Shown here: positions 7,801 through 16,026 of the stretch, in pieces
How the letters are laid out: the number at the start of each line of letters is the position of its first letter
How positions within the stretch are numbered: the stretch's first letter is position 1
DNA from: an uncultured Mycoplasmatota bacterium
GTDB lineage: Bacteria; Bacillota_I; Bacilli_A; RF39; UBA660
Direction: 5' to 3'
NCBI GenBank assembly: GCA_900556025.1
Contig: USNG01000014.1
Coordinates: forward strand, 1 to 35,431
Length of the DNA: 35,431 nt
The notes under the pieces: model-generated
Databases searched by the model: none
Told to the model about the DNA's origin: nothing
What the model saw: the letters and a program-made list of their open reading frames with translations, nothing else
Translations under genes and position numbers: made by a program

Positions 7801-8189
7801 CTTTTGATTTATGTAAGGATTATGAATGTAAGGAAGTAGTCAAAAATTATAGTGCTAATATAGAAAATGGTACTGCATTAATACCAATTCATTATGGAAC
7901 GTGGTATATCAAAGAAAAAACTGCTCCTCAAGGTTATGCTATATCAAGTGAAGTAGTTAAAGTAAAATTTGATGCCGAAGGATTATTTGTTAATGATAAT
8001 TTAGTAGAAACAGATCAAGACTTAACTTATAGCATTATTTATCAAGATAGTTTACTTCCAGTTATTCAAACTGACTTTAATGATAATCCTACAATCTATA
8101 TAGTGGTTTGCAGTGCGTCTTTATTATCTGTAATAAGTTTATTAGTTTATGAAACAAAAAAATCTAAAAATAAGAAAAAGAAGGATTAG
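4839..8189 (+). CDS. Secreted NlpC/P60-like peptidase fused to a multi-repeat SpaA/Cna-B adhesin
   Basis: 1116 residues. The TTG at 4839 is chosen because AAAGGAG lies 7 bases upstream and a good signal peptide follows (basic KKIFKK, hydrophobic core, cleavage near 'KVSA', residue 33); in-frame codons upstream have no ribosome site. Residues about 40-210 resemble an NlpC/P60-type cysteine peptidase, with Cys60 in 'GTCTGLVTRTLNKLG' and His152 in 'SGHVALIH'. About seven SpaA/Cna-B-type modules follow, marked by starts such as 'IAKLKKVDKD', 'FKINKV', 'ITKLDKDNKTPLEG' and 'ILINKVDS'; these often form Lys-Asn isopeptide bonds. The end is a membrane helix ('IYIVVCSASLLSVISLLVY') and a Lys-rich tail. 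No LPXTG-type motif precedes the helix (nearest is 'LPVIQTD'), so it may be membrane-anchored rather than sorted. It is the first gene of the conjugation block, suggesting a role in mating contact plus local wall opening. Confidence 0.85.
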   Translation: MKKIFKKLLNVVMVVGIFMSSFPITPFVQKVSALSNVSGDKIIEVAQTYSNWGYYEVGTCTGLVTRTLNKLGVGTSIVGTHPYNIDKPQPEGTGARYAPAAMYNNAMKHPEDAVHIWSGYIKDVKANASLFKNGDLVIQRPEDKANYTGSGHVALIHVYNGNISMFGANGEKYGVGDAIMAQGIATRGTSIRVNGNDYIHVFRLVKVEAEYDSLTSKKSSTESVDVSFYKSDKETDKPIKGVEVEFYRDDVKFATAVTDETGYAKATSNVTFEVESSPKKYVKNYDQLDAEDKAKIEDGIFKSEADARASADVEAQQKAIEKASQKHEFKIVEVKSNEKYWLDPNNNTISDSQTGSGSISLSMTNLRTKGIAKLKKVDKDTTIAQNEATLDDALYGLYARNNILDPADGNIIYNAGQEIARVRTANGEAEVSDLYLGDYYWKELTPSDGYKLNPKEEDFSITPNSSTNIVTSKSVVKEEIITGNFKINKVIISGDKSEITKPEEGAEFIVVAKKYVEKYGSVEEAYKHKDEYTNTEYDHIITSKNGEATSKQLSYGTFVIKQIGGDINTNYLKDSWEFVVKKENQETKNYVVSNSVFRTHLKLVKKDAGTERIISASSTTFKIKNLETNEYLKQKIDGKLTEEFTTSKDGTILLPEEIKAGKYKLEEIKQPNSYLINEDGVEFSINNTNILETDNDGNTYTVITMYDKSIKGIIGIEKTGEVLVDAIKDDSGNIKFIYENKPLSGMKANIEAAEDIKRPDTGEIIYSKGTIVDVLETEYGYSESAYLPLGKYVIYEVEVPKGMTIDKTRYTVELTSENNNEEVVFKSISINNQRQKIETDITKLDKDNKTPLEGVIFGLYAKKDIIRPYIPRLELRSLKSENRRESVLVKAGTLIETVVSDKDGKVKFNSDLPLSYDDDIYFEIKEIKTLDGYYENDTETSINSKYQGSDVTAIKNDITLYNEAIKNYILINKVDSLTMQNIISKDFTFDLCKDYECKEVVKNYSANIENGTALIPIHYGTWYIKEKTAPQGYAISSEVVKVKFDAEGLFVNDNLVETDQDLTYSIIYQDSLLPVIQTDFNDNPTIYIVVCSASLLSVISLLVYETKKSKNKKKKD

Positions 8190-8204
8190 TTTTGCTCCTT
8201 CTTT
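8177..8204 (+). terminator. Hairpin without U-tract at the end of the adhesin gene
   Basis: AAAGAAGGA (8177-8185, ending in the last codons) pairs perfectly with TCCTTCTTT (8196-8204) over a 10-base loop. No run of T follows, so it is more likely an RNA-stability or partial-termination element separating the adhesin from the downstream T4SS genes than a true terminator. Confidence 0.35.
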
Positions 8205-8246
8205 GACTTATAATTAAAAATATTTCTAAAACTAGAAAGGAGAATA

Positions 8247-8378
8247 ATGTTAATAATTATAAGTATTATTATGATAATTTTAATATTATTATTTTTGTAT
8301 TCTGCTTGTGTTGTAGCAGGTGAATGTTCTAGGATGGAGGATGAGTATGGAAACTTTGACTATAACAGTAAAGAATGA
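8247..8378 (+). CDS. Small single-span membrane protein, 43 residues
   Basis: AAAGGAG (8236-8242) lies 4 bases before the ATG, a near-ideal site. The product is MLIIISIIMIILILLFLYSA (one very hydrophobic helix) followed by a short polar tail with two Cys (CVVAGEC) and 'YGNFDYNSKE'. It ends in TGA at 8376-8378, 32 bases inside the next gene, so the next ribosome site (GGAGG at 8336-8340) is embedded in this frame and the two are likely coupled. No family can be assigned at this size. Small membrane peptides are common in T4SS operons, but the function is unknown. Confidence 0.6.
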   Translation: MLIIISIIMIILILLFLYSACVVAGECSRMEDEYGNFDYNSKE

Positions 8379-9219
8379 AACTATTAGATTATCTGGAAAA
8401 CTATCTGTCATAGAACAAGAAGCAAAAATTATAAATGAATTAAATTTAATTGGTATTGAATCAAATGATAGACTACTAATTCAAGAATGTATTGATAAAA
8501 ACAAATTAAAATCAAATATACTATATTCAGGTAATTCAGTATATTCGTTTGATAAAATTGTGAGAGAATATAGAAAACTACAAAAAAGTGGAAATTTATC
8601 TAATATGACAAATCTATTGTATGATTTCTTTATGTGTGCCTGTGGTGATATTGCTCATTATAATATTAATGGTTATATTAGTTATTATGATAATGATATA
8701 CGAAAATTAGAACAAGAATTTTTGAAAAATTGTTCTTGTGCATCAAGATTTTCAGATATTGATAGAATATTCAAAGAATTAAAAATTGGTAAATACTTTA
8801 AAGAAAGAGATTCAATTAACTTAAATCTTTTATCTTTGAATAAGTTAAAATCTATTATTAAGGATTGTGGATGGAATGTTAATGTACAATCTAAAGATAG
8901 ATGGCAATTACAAACTAATTTAGACGAAGTTAATAAATTTTATTTTGATGTAGAAATATCTGGAGATGTTCAAACAATTATTTATAGTTTAATAAGATAT
9001 AGTATTAATTATGATCCTGATAGTAATATAGAAAAATATATTGAGTTAAGAGATAAAGAAGATGACACATCAATAAGGTTTATTGTTAATACAGTTGATA
9101 CTATTAAGAGAAAATTAATGACATTAGCTTCAGATATGTTATATAAGAGTAAATATGAGGTTGAAATTATGAAAGACAAAGATGTTACAAATAATTATGA
9201 AATTGAAATGGAAAGATAG
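8347..9219 (+). CDS. Unknown protein encoded just upstream of the conjugative primase
   Basis: 290 residues, soluble. The start is ATG 8347, six bases after GGAGG; the in-frame GTG at 8320 lies upstream of that site. Visible features are the motif 'CGDIAHYNINGYISYYDNDI' (about residues 97-116), a Cys pair 'NCSCASRF', a C-terminal half with alternating strands and helices, and the acidic end 'NNYEIEMER'. That end is a weaker version of the acidic C-terminal tail found on accessory proteins further on. I do not recognise the family with confidence. It resembles the uncharacterised proteins of Firmicute conjugative elements grouped as 'polyvalent' proteins. Its stop is followed at once by the AGGAGG of the primase gene. 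Confidence 0.7.
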   Translation: METLTITVKNETIRLSGKLSVIEQEAKIINELNLIGIESNDRLLIQECIDKNKLKSNILYSGNSVYSFDKIVREYRKLQKSGNLSNMTNLLYDFFMCACGDIAHYNINGYISYYDNDIRKLEQEFLKNCSCASRFSDIDRIFKELKIGKYFKERDSINLNLLSLNKLKSIIKDCGWNVNVQSKDRWQLQTNLDEVNKFYFDVEISGDVQTIIYSLIRYSINYDPDSNIEKYIELRDKEDDTSIRFIVNTVDTIKRKLMTLASDMLYKSKYEVEIMKDKDVTNNYEIEMER

Positions 9220-9231
9220 GAGGCGAACATC

Positions 9232-12200
9232 ATAGACTTTTATAATGAAGTTCTAAAACAAGTAAGTATTAAAGATGTACTTGAAATGTATGGAATTGAT
9301 ATAAGTCGTGGAAAAGCAAAATGTGTCTTTCATAATGATAGTAATCCTAGTATGATGATAAATGAAAAGAAAAATATTGCAAAATGTTTTGCTTGTGGTG
9401 TTGGAGGTAATCCAATTACATTTGTACAAAAATATGAAAAAGAAATAAATCATACTAATATATCAGTGAATGAGGCAATAATAAAATTAGTAGATAAATT
9501 TAAGCTAAATATTGATGTATCAAAATTAAAAAATAAAAAATTAGATTATCAATATAAAACTAATGCTAGGATATATAACACAGAAGAAAAAGAAATGCTG
9601 GATGTAAATGAATATTTAAGTAAATTGTTTAGTTATAATTTATTCCATTCAAATTATAAAGAGGCACTTGATTATTTACATAATAGAGGATTAAGTGATG
9701 AAGATATAAAAGAAATGAATTTGGGTTTTTGTGTAAAAGGTCAATTACTTAATGTAAAGGATAGTCCAGATTCTAAAATCAGTAAAAATCTTTTAAAACA
9801 ACTTGGATTCTTAAAAAGTGATGGAAGTGAAGTATTTTATGATAGAATAATGTTCCCAATAAAAGATGAAAAAGGAAATATTGTAACCTTTGCTGGAAGA
9901 ACTATAAAAGATGAAAAACCTAAATATCTTCATACAGCAGAAACATCAATATTTCATAAAAAAGAATTATTGTATAATTATTCAAATGCTAAAAACTTAT
10001 CTTATAATGATGAAATATTTTTGGTCGAAGGATACATGGATGTTATTGGTGCAAAAAAGTTAGGAATAGATAATGTAGTTGCTTTAATGGGAACTGCTCT
10101 TACAGAAGAACATCAAAAACTTTTGAAGCAAAACAATTCATCAATCATTCTTGCACTTGATAATGATGATGCAGGATTAAATGCCATGTTAAATAAGATA
10201 CCAGAATTGTTAAATAATAATTTTGATGTTAGTGTATTAGATATATCAAAACTCGGAAATTATAAAGATTTAGGTGAATTATCAGAAACAAATATAACTA
10301 GAGAATCTATCTATTCAGTAAAGGTATCTGGTTTTACTTTCTTAATGGATAAGAAATATTTTAACAATAAAGATTTTAGTATAGAAAATATTTCAAGAGT
10401 ATTTAATAAACTTATGCAAGAAAAAATTATTTCTAATACATTAGATAGAGCAAAATTTATTGAATACTTAGAGAATAATACTAACTTTGATAAAGATAAA
10501 ATAAATGAAATAATAGAACCAGAATCTATTAAAAAAATAGATCCATTATCTACAATAAACACTCTTGCAATTAATAATTTAATTATTAAAAGTATAGATG
10601 ATTATGTAAATGTTTCTAATGATAAAACTTTGATTTCATTTTATGAATTAAATAAAGATTACATCAATAAGATGGCAGTAGAAATATTTAATGCTTATGA
10701 TGTAAGATACCTTGATAATAATAAAACAAGTATTAATTCAAAACTACTTCTTGAAGATGTACTAGCACTTGATACAAAATATTCAGAGTATAAAACACTT
10801 CATAGTTTTCAATATGAAGATATATTTGATAAAACATATATAAAAAATATCAATGGAAGTGCTACTGTTAATCTTTCTTTTGAACAAAAGAAAAAGGTTA
10901 TTAGTCAATTTGATAATAGTTTTAATGATAATGAAAGATTAGCTTTAGAAGAAGTTGAAGAACTTTATATTGTTAATGATGTTAGTGATTTAGATGGTAT
11001 TTTAAATTTTGATAATAATACTGTAAAAATGTTAAAAGAAAATATTCAAAACAGAATGTTCTTAAATCCTAAAAAAATGGATTTTTTTAAATTTGGTAAT
11101 TTATTTCAAAATACAGAAAAAGATTTTATAAGTTCAGAATTTAAAGGTAAAACTGGTAATTTTAAAACAATACTTCTATATAACAACTTAGATAGTTTAT
11201 TGAATATAAATAAAGAAAATATTATAAAAGAGCAAGATAAAAGTAAGAAAAATCTTGAACAAGATTATATATTTTCTATAAATAAAGTTCTTTTAGTAAA
11301 AGATTTAGAAACAGAAAAATCTTATTTTGTAAGGATACCAAACACTGAAGGTAAAGATTATTTTTATATTGATAAAAGTAAATGTAATTGGTCTTATAAC
11401 AATGAAATGTTATTTACTAAATTAGAGAGTAATGGTATGTATAAGATTTATGACAAAGATGGTAACTTTAAATATGAAAAATCAAGTCTTGAGCTAAAGC
11501 ATTATTGGGAAGATAAAACTAAGTCAAGTGAAACCAATTCACTAAAAGAAAAATCTAAAATAATTAAAGCTGATTTTAAAGGAAACTATGAACCAATAAA
11601 AGATCCAGTTAGTAAAGTCTATAAGTCAAGAATATATGAAGAAACAGATAACGGATTCTATATCAAAGTAGATGATTCAAATACATTGCTTTTTGCATCT
11701 AAAAAAATATGTAAATGGAATTTGGATAGTGATTATTTAATAATTCATCCTAGAAAGAATTTCTTAAAAGGAACAGATATATCTTTGTATTCTTTTAACG
11801 GAAAAGATAAAAAATTTCAAAAAAAATTATCCTTTGGCGAAATAGAAAAATACTTAAAGATATTTTATCCTGCTTCGCTTAAAAAGAATATTGAAAAAAT
11901 AAAAGTGTTAAAAAGTGATTGTGAAATTAAAAATAATTTTATTAAAATTCCTATAATTTTAGATGATGTATCTGGATATATTGATGTTAGTGTCTTTAAG
12001 TGTATTCAAGAAGATGAAAACATTGTTTTAGAATTTACTAAAAATGAAAAATTATCTTTCTATTCTAATAATGGTAAATATATCGGTAATTATCCTTATG
12101 AAGAAATTAAAAATGGATTAAACCAAAAAGAAAGAATAATTCCAATTCAAAAAAACAATGTAGATTTTAATTTACTGTTAAATGGGAATAGTAGTAAAAC

Positions 12201-12468
12201 ATTTTATTCTAATAATGATAAATTAGAATTTATTTATACTACTATTGAACCAACTTATGAATGTTTTGAACAAGTTATACAAGTCAAATTAAATGATAAT
12301 TATATATATCAACCAGTAGGCGTTAGCGTTGCCCCATATAAACATGAATTAGTTCAAAAAGGTGTATTTAGAACTAAGGAGGATACTATAAACTTCTTAA
12401 ATTCTTATTTTTCTAACAAAGAATTAACTTCAAAACAAGATTTAGAAAAAGAAAGAGAGGTGGCATAA
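9232..12468 (+). CDS. DnaG-type primase with long C-terminal repeat extension
   Basis: About 1078 residues. The N-terminus matches the DnaG CHC2 zinc finger: a helix 'DFYNEVLKQVSIKDVLEMYG', then C31-x2-H34 ('CVFH') and C52-x2-C55 ('CFAC') with 'GGNPITFVQKYEKE'. A Toprim catalytic core follows, with 'VEGYMD' (about residues 265-270) and 'LDNDDAG' (about 308-314). The last ~700 residues are not cellular primase; they include at least three beta-rich repeats (about 11313-11510, 11620-11870, 11930-12120). The start is unusual. The first ATG (9286) would delete the conserved N-terminal helix and has no ribosome site. AGGAGG at 9218-9223 instead points to ATA 9232 (8-base gap) or ATC 9229 (5-base gap). 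The role is probably priming of the transferred strand, possibly after delivery to the recipient. Confidence 0.85.
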   Translation: MDFYNEVLKQVSIKDVLEMYGIDISRGKAKCVFHNDSNPSMMINEKKNIAKCFACGVGGNPITFVQKYEKEINHTNISVNEAIIKLVDKFKLNIDVSKLKNKKLDYQYKTNARIYNTEEKEMLDVNEYLSKLFSYNLFHSNYKEALDYLHNRGLSDEDIKEMNLGFCVKGQLLNVKDSPDSKISKNLLKQLGFLKSDGSEVFYDRIMFPIKDEKGNIVTFAGRTIKDEKPKYLHTAETSIFHKKELLYNYSNAKNLSYNDEIFLVEGYMDVIGAKKLGIDNVVALMGTALTEEHQKLLKQNNSSIILALDNDDAGLNAMLNKIPELLNNNFDVSVLDISKLGNYKDLGELSETNITRESIYSVKVSGFTFLMDKKYFNNKDFSIENISRVFNKLMQEKIISNTLDRAKFIEYLENNTNFDKDKINEIIEPESIKKIDPLSTINTLAINNLIIKSIDDYVNVSNDKTLISFYELNKDYINKMAVEIFNAYDVRYLDNNKTSINSKLLLEDVLALDTKYSEYKTLHSFQYEDIFDKTYIKNINGSATVNLSFEQKKKVISQFDNSFNDNERLALEEVEELYIVNDVSDLDGILNFDNNTVKMLKENIQNRMFLNPKKMDFFKFGNLFQNTEKDFISSEFKGKTGNFKTILLYNNLDSLLNINKENIIKEQDKSKKNLEQDYIFSINKVLLVKDLETEKSYFVRIPNTEGKDYFYIDKSKCNWSYNNEMLFTKLESNGMYKIYDKDGNFKYEKSSLELKHYWEDKTKSSETNSLKEKSKIIKADFKGNYEPIKDPVSKVYKSRIYEETDNGFYIKVDDSNTLLFASKKICKWNLDSDYLIIHPRKNFLKGTDISLYSFNGKDKKFQKKLSFGEIEKYLKIFYPASLKKNIEKIKVLKSDCEIKNNFIKIPIILDDVSGYIDVSVFKCIQEDENIVLEFTKNEKLSFYSNNGKYIGNYPYEEIKNGLNQKERIIPIQKNNVDFNLLLNGNSSKTFYSNNDKLEFIYTTIEPTYECFEQVIQVKLNDNYIYQPVGVSVAPYKHELVQKGVFRTKEDTINFLNSYFSNKELTSKQDLEKEREVA

Positions 12469-12471
12469 TTA

Positions 12472-13692
12472 GTGGATGGAAATGCTAAAAGCGATTTAGA
12501 ACATTCTACTGAGAAAGCTGTTAGAGTATCAGTAAAAAGTAGTGCAGTAATTTCAAGAGTTTTTAGAAGACTAATTATTTGGGGTAATAGAGTTTATCAG
12601 AGAAACTTTTCTTCTTCTTTAAGAGCATTAAAAAAAGATGGACCAACAAGAGAATTATCTGTTTCTCCAGCTTTAACAAAAGAAGAAGCGAAAATGATAA
12701 TTGCTAATGCTAAGGCAAATGGTATTATTATAGGTATTAAAAAGATGCAGCCAGATGGTGAAGTAGGAACGAATCAATCACTTCATCAGCAAGAAAAAAT
12801 GGCTAAGAATGAAATTAAGTTAGATAAATGGAAAGAAAGAAGTAAAACTTATAAAAAAGTACCAATTATTAATACCATAGCAAAAAATAAAACTCAAAAA
12901 TATAGTAAATTATCAAAAGAAGATAATGAAAAAAATAAAGATGATAGATTTATTATATTATGTAATAAAAGTAGATTAGCATTTTTAAATGAACAACTAG
13001 AATTAATTACAAAATTAAGAGTTCAAAAGATGTCTAAAAATGAACTAGAAGATATTAATAAAGATGGTATAGTTGATCCAAAAGATTATGAGCCATTGGT
13101 AACTCGTGATGTTAATTTAACCCCTAATCAATTAGTAGATGTAGGTAAAGATTATGGAACTTGCATGGTAAAAGATTATAATAAAAATTATTGTTTACAA
13201 AGAATTACAAAAGCACAGTATTGTGAAATAAGAGAAGCATTATTTGAGCTTTCTTCACATGGTGCTTGTGTTTTAAATGATAATGAAATGCTTGTAGCAA
13301 TAAATTCAAGTGAACTAGAACAGTATAGAGAATATGCTCCTAGTGATAGACCAATTAAAGAGTTTGGCAGTAACGGTGCAAGGAGTATTGAAACCGAAAG
13401 TAATTCAAATGATATTATGCAAGTAGAAGTGCCAACTCTTAAAGAATTTAATATCTTTAAAGAAAGATATAAGGGTAAAGATTTTATAGCACAGTATAAT
13501 CCTAATGGAACAGTATCCGTTATTGTTCGTGAGAAGGATACTGAGGAAATGGTGGAAGATGCTAAAAAAAAATCGCAAACAGCAGATTTATTAAAAGAAG
13601 CTGATGAATTTGCTGAGAAAAATGTTGAAAACATTATAGAAACTACTATTCCTAAAGAAGTAGAAGAAAAGGAAGAAGAACTTGATCGTTAA
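12472..13692 (+). CDS. pcfB: PcfB-like (DUF3801) T4SS accessory protein
   Basis: 406 residues, starting at GTG 12472 behind AGAGGTGG. Residues about 28-95 match the DUF3801/PcfB pattern: 'FRRLIIWGNRVYQRN', 'LRALKKDGPTRELSVSPALT' and 'KEEAKMIIANAKANGI'. PcfB of pCF10 works with the PcfC coupling protein in substrate recruitment, and here the next gene is indeed the VirD4/PcfC homologue, overlapping by 11 bases. The rest is much longer than classical PcfB (typically a few hundred residues or fewer). It holds a Lys-rich linker, an EF-hand-like loop 'DINKDGIVDPKD' (residues 194-205) and a second folded part (about 210-360). The C-terminus is highly acidic (VEEKEEELDR). The symbol refers to domain similarity, not proven orthology. 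Confidence 0.75.
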   Translation: MDGNAKSDLEHSTEKAVRVSVKSSAVISRVFRRLIIWGNRVYQRNFSSSLRALKKDGPTRELSVSPALTKEEAKMIIANAKANGIIIGIKKMQPDGEVGTNQSLHQQEKMAKNEIKLDKWKERSKTYKKVPIINTIAKNKTQKYSKLSKEDNEKNKDDRFIILCNKSRLAFLNEQLELITKLRVQKMSKNELEDINKDGIVDPKDYEPLVTRDVNLTPNQLVDVGKDYGTCMVKDYNKNYCLQRITKAQYCEIREALFELSSHGACVLNDNEMLVAINSSELEQYREYAPSDRPIKEFGSNGARSIETESNSNDIMQVEVPTLKEFNIFKERYKGKDFIAQYNPNGTVSVIVREKDTEEMVEDAKKKSQTADLLKEADEFAEKNVENIIETTIPKEVEEKEEELDR

Positions 13693-15658
13693 AAGAGATA
13701 GAAAACCAAGTTATATAATTGTTTTCATTATAGTTTTAATAGCTTCTTATTATACTTTAAGAGTAACTACTTTAACAGAACAAAATGGTGGTAATTTTAA
13801 GATAGAATATCTTAGCTTGGCACTTGATAATCTTCATATATTATCAACACCATTAATACTAAATCAAAAGACAATATCTATAACACTATTTGTAAGTGTT
13901 TTTTTGTTTGCAATTATTTATAATTATTTAATTTCTCAAAAGAAAAATATGCAAGAAAATACTTACGGTAGTTCTGATTGGGAAAATCCTAAAAATGCTA
14001 AGAAATTTAGAGATCCAATACTTGAAAATAATCAAATATTTACAAAAACAGAAATGTTTTCTAAAAACATGAAAATATCTAAAAGAAATAGAAATGTTTG
14101 TTTAGTTGGAAGACCAGGAACTGGTAAAAGTAGATATTATTTTAAAGTTAATTTATTAAATACTTGTGGTGAAACATTTATAATAACTGATCCAAAAGGT
14201 GAATTACTTAGAGATTGTGGTATGAGTTTAATAAATCGTGGATATGATATAAGAGTTTTAAATCTTGTTGATAAATGGAAGTCTGATCACTTTAATCCAC
14301 TTATGTATATTAGAAAAGTACCTAAGGATTATACCAAAATAGATATAACAAGTAATTCAACGCTTGAGGAAGAATTAAGTGCTGATAATTCATGGATTGC
14401 TGAAGATGATGTTATGACTTTAATTAATACATTAATGCAAAATACAAAATCGGAAACTATTGAAAGCAATACAGGTGATCCTTTCTGGGAAAAGGCTGAG
14501 ATGGTATTTTTACAAGCAATAGTTTATTATGTAATTTTTAATTATGAAGACAAGGATAAAAACTTTAAAACTGTACTAGAACTTATTAGATTGGCAGAGC
14601 CAGACAAAGATGGTAATTCCAAACTCTCAAAAATGTTTGATGTATGGGAAAGTAAAGATCCTGATAATATTGGTGTTAAACAATGGAGACATTTTAAAGT
14701 ATCAGCATCATCTCCTAAAATGATGTCAACTATTATAATGACGGCATCATCTCGTTTAGCACCATTTAATATTGCTGAATTAGAGAAAATGACAGTAGAT
14801 GATACACTAGAACTTAATAGAATTGGTAAAAAAGGTGATGAGGGTAGAATTGCTATATTTATAATAACTAGCCCTAACAATTCAACTTTTAATTTTCTAG
14901 CAAATATTGTATATACTCAGATATTTTCAATTATAGATTATAACGCTAGTAAAAATAATGGATCACTTGCAACTCCATGTCAATTATTTATGGAAGAATG
15001 GAGTCAGCTAGGAACTATTCCAAGGTTTATTGAGATGCTCGCCTATGTCCGTGGACTTAATGTTGGAATAACTATAGGACTTCAATCATTGTCTCAGTTA
15101 AAGAAGGCTTATAAAGACAGTTGGGAAACGGCACTTGATTGCGTTGACTATTTTTTATTCTTAGGTTCAAGATCTAAGGAAACGCTAGAATGGACTAGTT
15201 TGATGGTAGGAAAGAAGACTTGGTATAAAAAGTCATCAGGAAGAACATTTTCAAGGCAAGGTTCATCATCAACGACATGGGATGTTGTAGGTAGAGAACT
15301 TGCAAATGTTGATGAAATATCAAGGATGAAATCAGGTACTTGTATATTATTGGTATCAGGATTAAAACCTTTTACTTCTGAGTTATATCAAATAAAAGAC
15401 CATCCTAGATATAATGAACTTTTTGAGCCTTGGATGAAAGAAAAAACTATTCATAATTTATATGATCATGCACTTCAAAGAAAACTTAGTAAAGAGAGCA
15501 TTAATAGACAAAAAATGTTAAATTATCTAGGACTTTCATTTGCAAAAGTTGAACCTAAATTTAAAATGCGTGATATAAGCGATTATGAATTATCTAAAAT
15601 GAAGGAGGATGTTGTTTTATCTAATAGTAAAACATTAACAGATATTTTACTTGATTAA
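13682..15658 (+). CDS. virD4: VirD4/PcfC-type T4SS coupling protein (ATPase)
   Basis: 658 residues, TTG start at 13682 with AAGGA about 8 bases upstream. It has two N-terminal membrane helices (about residues 10-27 and 63-85), then the nucleotide-binding domain: Walker A 'GRPGTGKS' (143-150), 'DPKGELLRDCG', and Walker B-like 'LFMEEWSQLG' (about 437-446), followed by 'RGLNVGITIGLQSLSQL'. This is the TraG/VirD4 family, which docks the relaxase-DNA complex and protein substrates onto the channel and is the receptor for C-terminal translocation signals. The start overlaps pcfB by 11 bases. It is strongly supported and is the natural partner to test for the acidic C-terminal tails described here. 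Confidence 0.95.
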   Translation: MIVKRDRKPSYIIVFIIVLIASYYTLRVTTLTEQNGGNFKIEYLSLALDNLHILSTPLILNQKTISITLFVSVFLFAIIYNYLISQKKNMQENTYGSSDWENPKNAKKFRDPILENNQIFTKTEMFSKNMKISKRNRNVCLVGRPGTGKSRYYFKVNLLNTCGETFIITDPKGELLRDCGMSLINRGYDIRVLNLVDKWKSDHFNPLMYIRKVPKDYTKIDITSNSTLEEELSADNSWIAEDDVMTLINTLMQNTKSETIESNTGDPFWEKAEMVFLQAIVYYVIFNYEDKDKNFKTVLELIRLAEPDKDGNSKLSKMFDVWESKDPDNIGVKQWRHFKVSASSPKMMSTIIMTASSRLAPFNIAELEKMTVDDTLELNRIGKKGDEGRIAIFIITSPNNSTFNFLANIVYTQIFSIIDYNASKNNGSLATPCQLFMEEWSQLGTIPRFIEMLAYVRGLNVGITIGLQSLSQLKKAYKDSWETALDCVDYFLFLGSRSKETLEWTSLMVGKKTWYKKSSGRTFSRQGSSSTTWDVVGRELANVDEISRMKSGTCILLVSGLKPFTSELYQIKDHPRYNELFEPWMKEKTIHNLYDHALQRKLSKESINRQKMLNYLGLSFAKVEPKFKMRDISDYELSKMKEDVVLSNSKTLTDILLD

Positions 15659-15682
15659 AAACTAAAAAGAAAAGGAGAAAAA

Positions 15683-16006
15683 ATGATAAAAAACTTAAAA
15701 TATAAGGTTTTAAGTTGTACAAAAAAGTTAGTTAGTTTAAGTAATATCGTTTTAATTAGTTTGATTTTAGGTACTACGCCTGTTTATGCAGCAGGAAGTA
15801 ATACTAGCAGTATTGATGCTTTCATCAATTTTGTATGTGATTGGTTATTTAAAATTGGTGGAGTAGTAGCTTTGGTAGGTGGTGTTATGTTTGCGTTAAG
15901 TTGGCAAAGAGAAGATGCTGAAGGTAAATCTCGTGCTTTAATGACTTTAATGGCTGGTGGTATGGTAATGGCGATAAGTATGTCAAAGAGTTTGTTCGGT
16001 CTATAA
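15683..16006 (+). CDS. VirB2-like pilin / small channel protein
   Basis: 107 residues, AAAGGAG 6 bases before the ATG. There is a signal-peptide-like N-terminus (basic, then 'IVLISLILGTTPVYA', cleavage near residue 35), then two hydrophobic helices ('WLFKIGGVVALVGGVMFAL' and 'LMTLMAGGMVMAISM') joined by a short polar loop 'SWQREDAEGKSR'. This two-helix layout is that of VirB2/TrbC pilins and the Maff2-type small proteins of Firmicute conjugative elements. Its place between VirD4 and the VirB6-like gene agrees. Pilin versus channel subunit cannot be told from sequence. Confidence 0.75.
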   Translation: MIKNLKYKVLSCTKKLVSLSNIVLISLILGTTPVYAAGSNTSSIDAFINFVCDWLFKIGGVVALVGGVMFALSWQREDAEGKSRALMTLMAGGMVMAISMSKSLFGL

Positions 16007-16026
16007 ATCAAAGAAGGAGGAAATGA

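Noticed and set aside
9286..9288. ATG 9286 as primase start
   Set aside because: No ribosome site at the right distance, and it would cut off the conserved N-terminal helix of the DnaG zinc domain.
13188..13634. 148-codon minus-strand open frame in the pcfB-like gene
   Set aside because: Ser-rich shadow of the AT-rich coding strand; no ribosome site and no sensible neighbours on that strand. The same applies to minus frames at 6155-6436, 10311-10562, 14542-14880, 16545-16868, 17456-17776 and 20220-20510.
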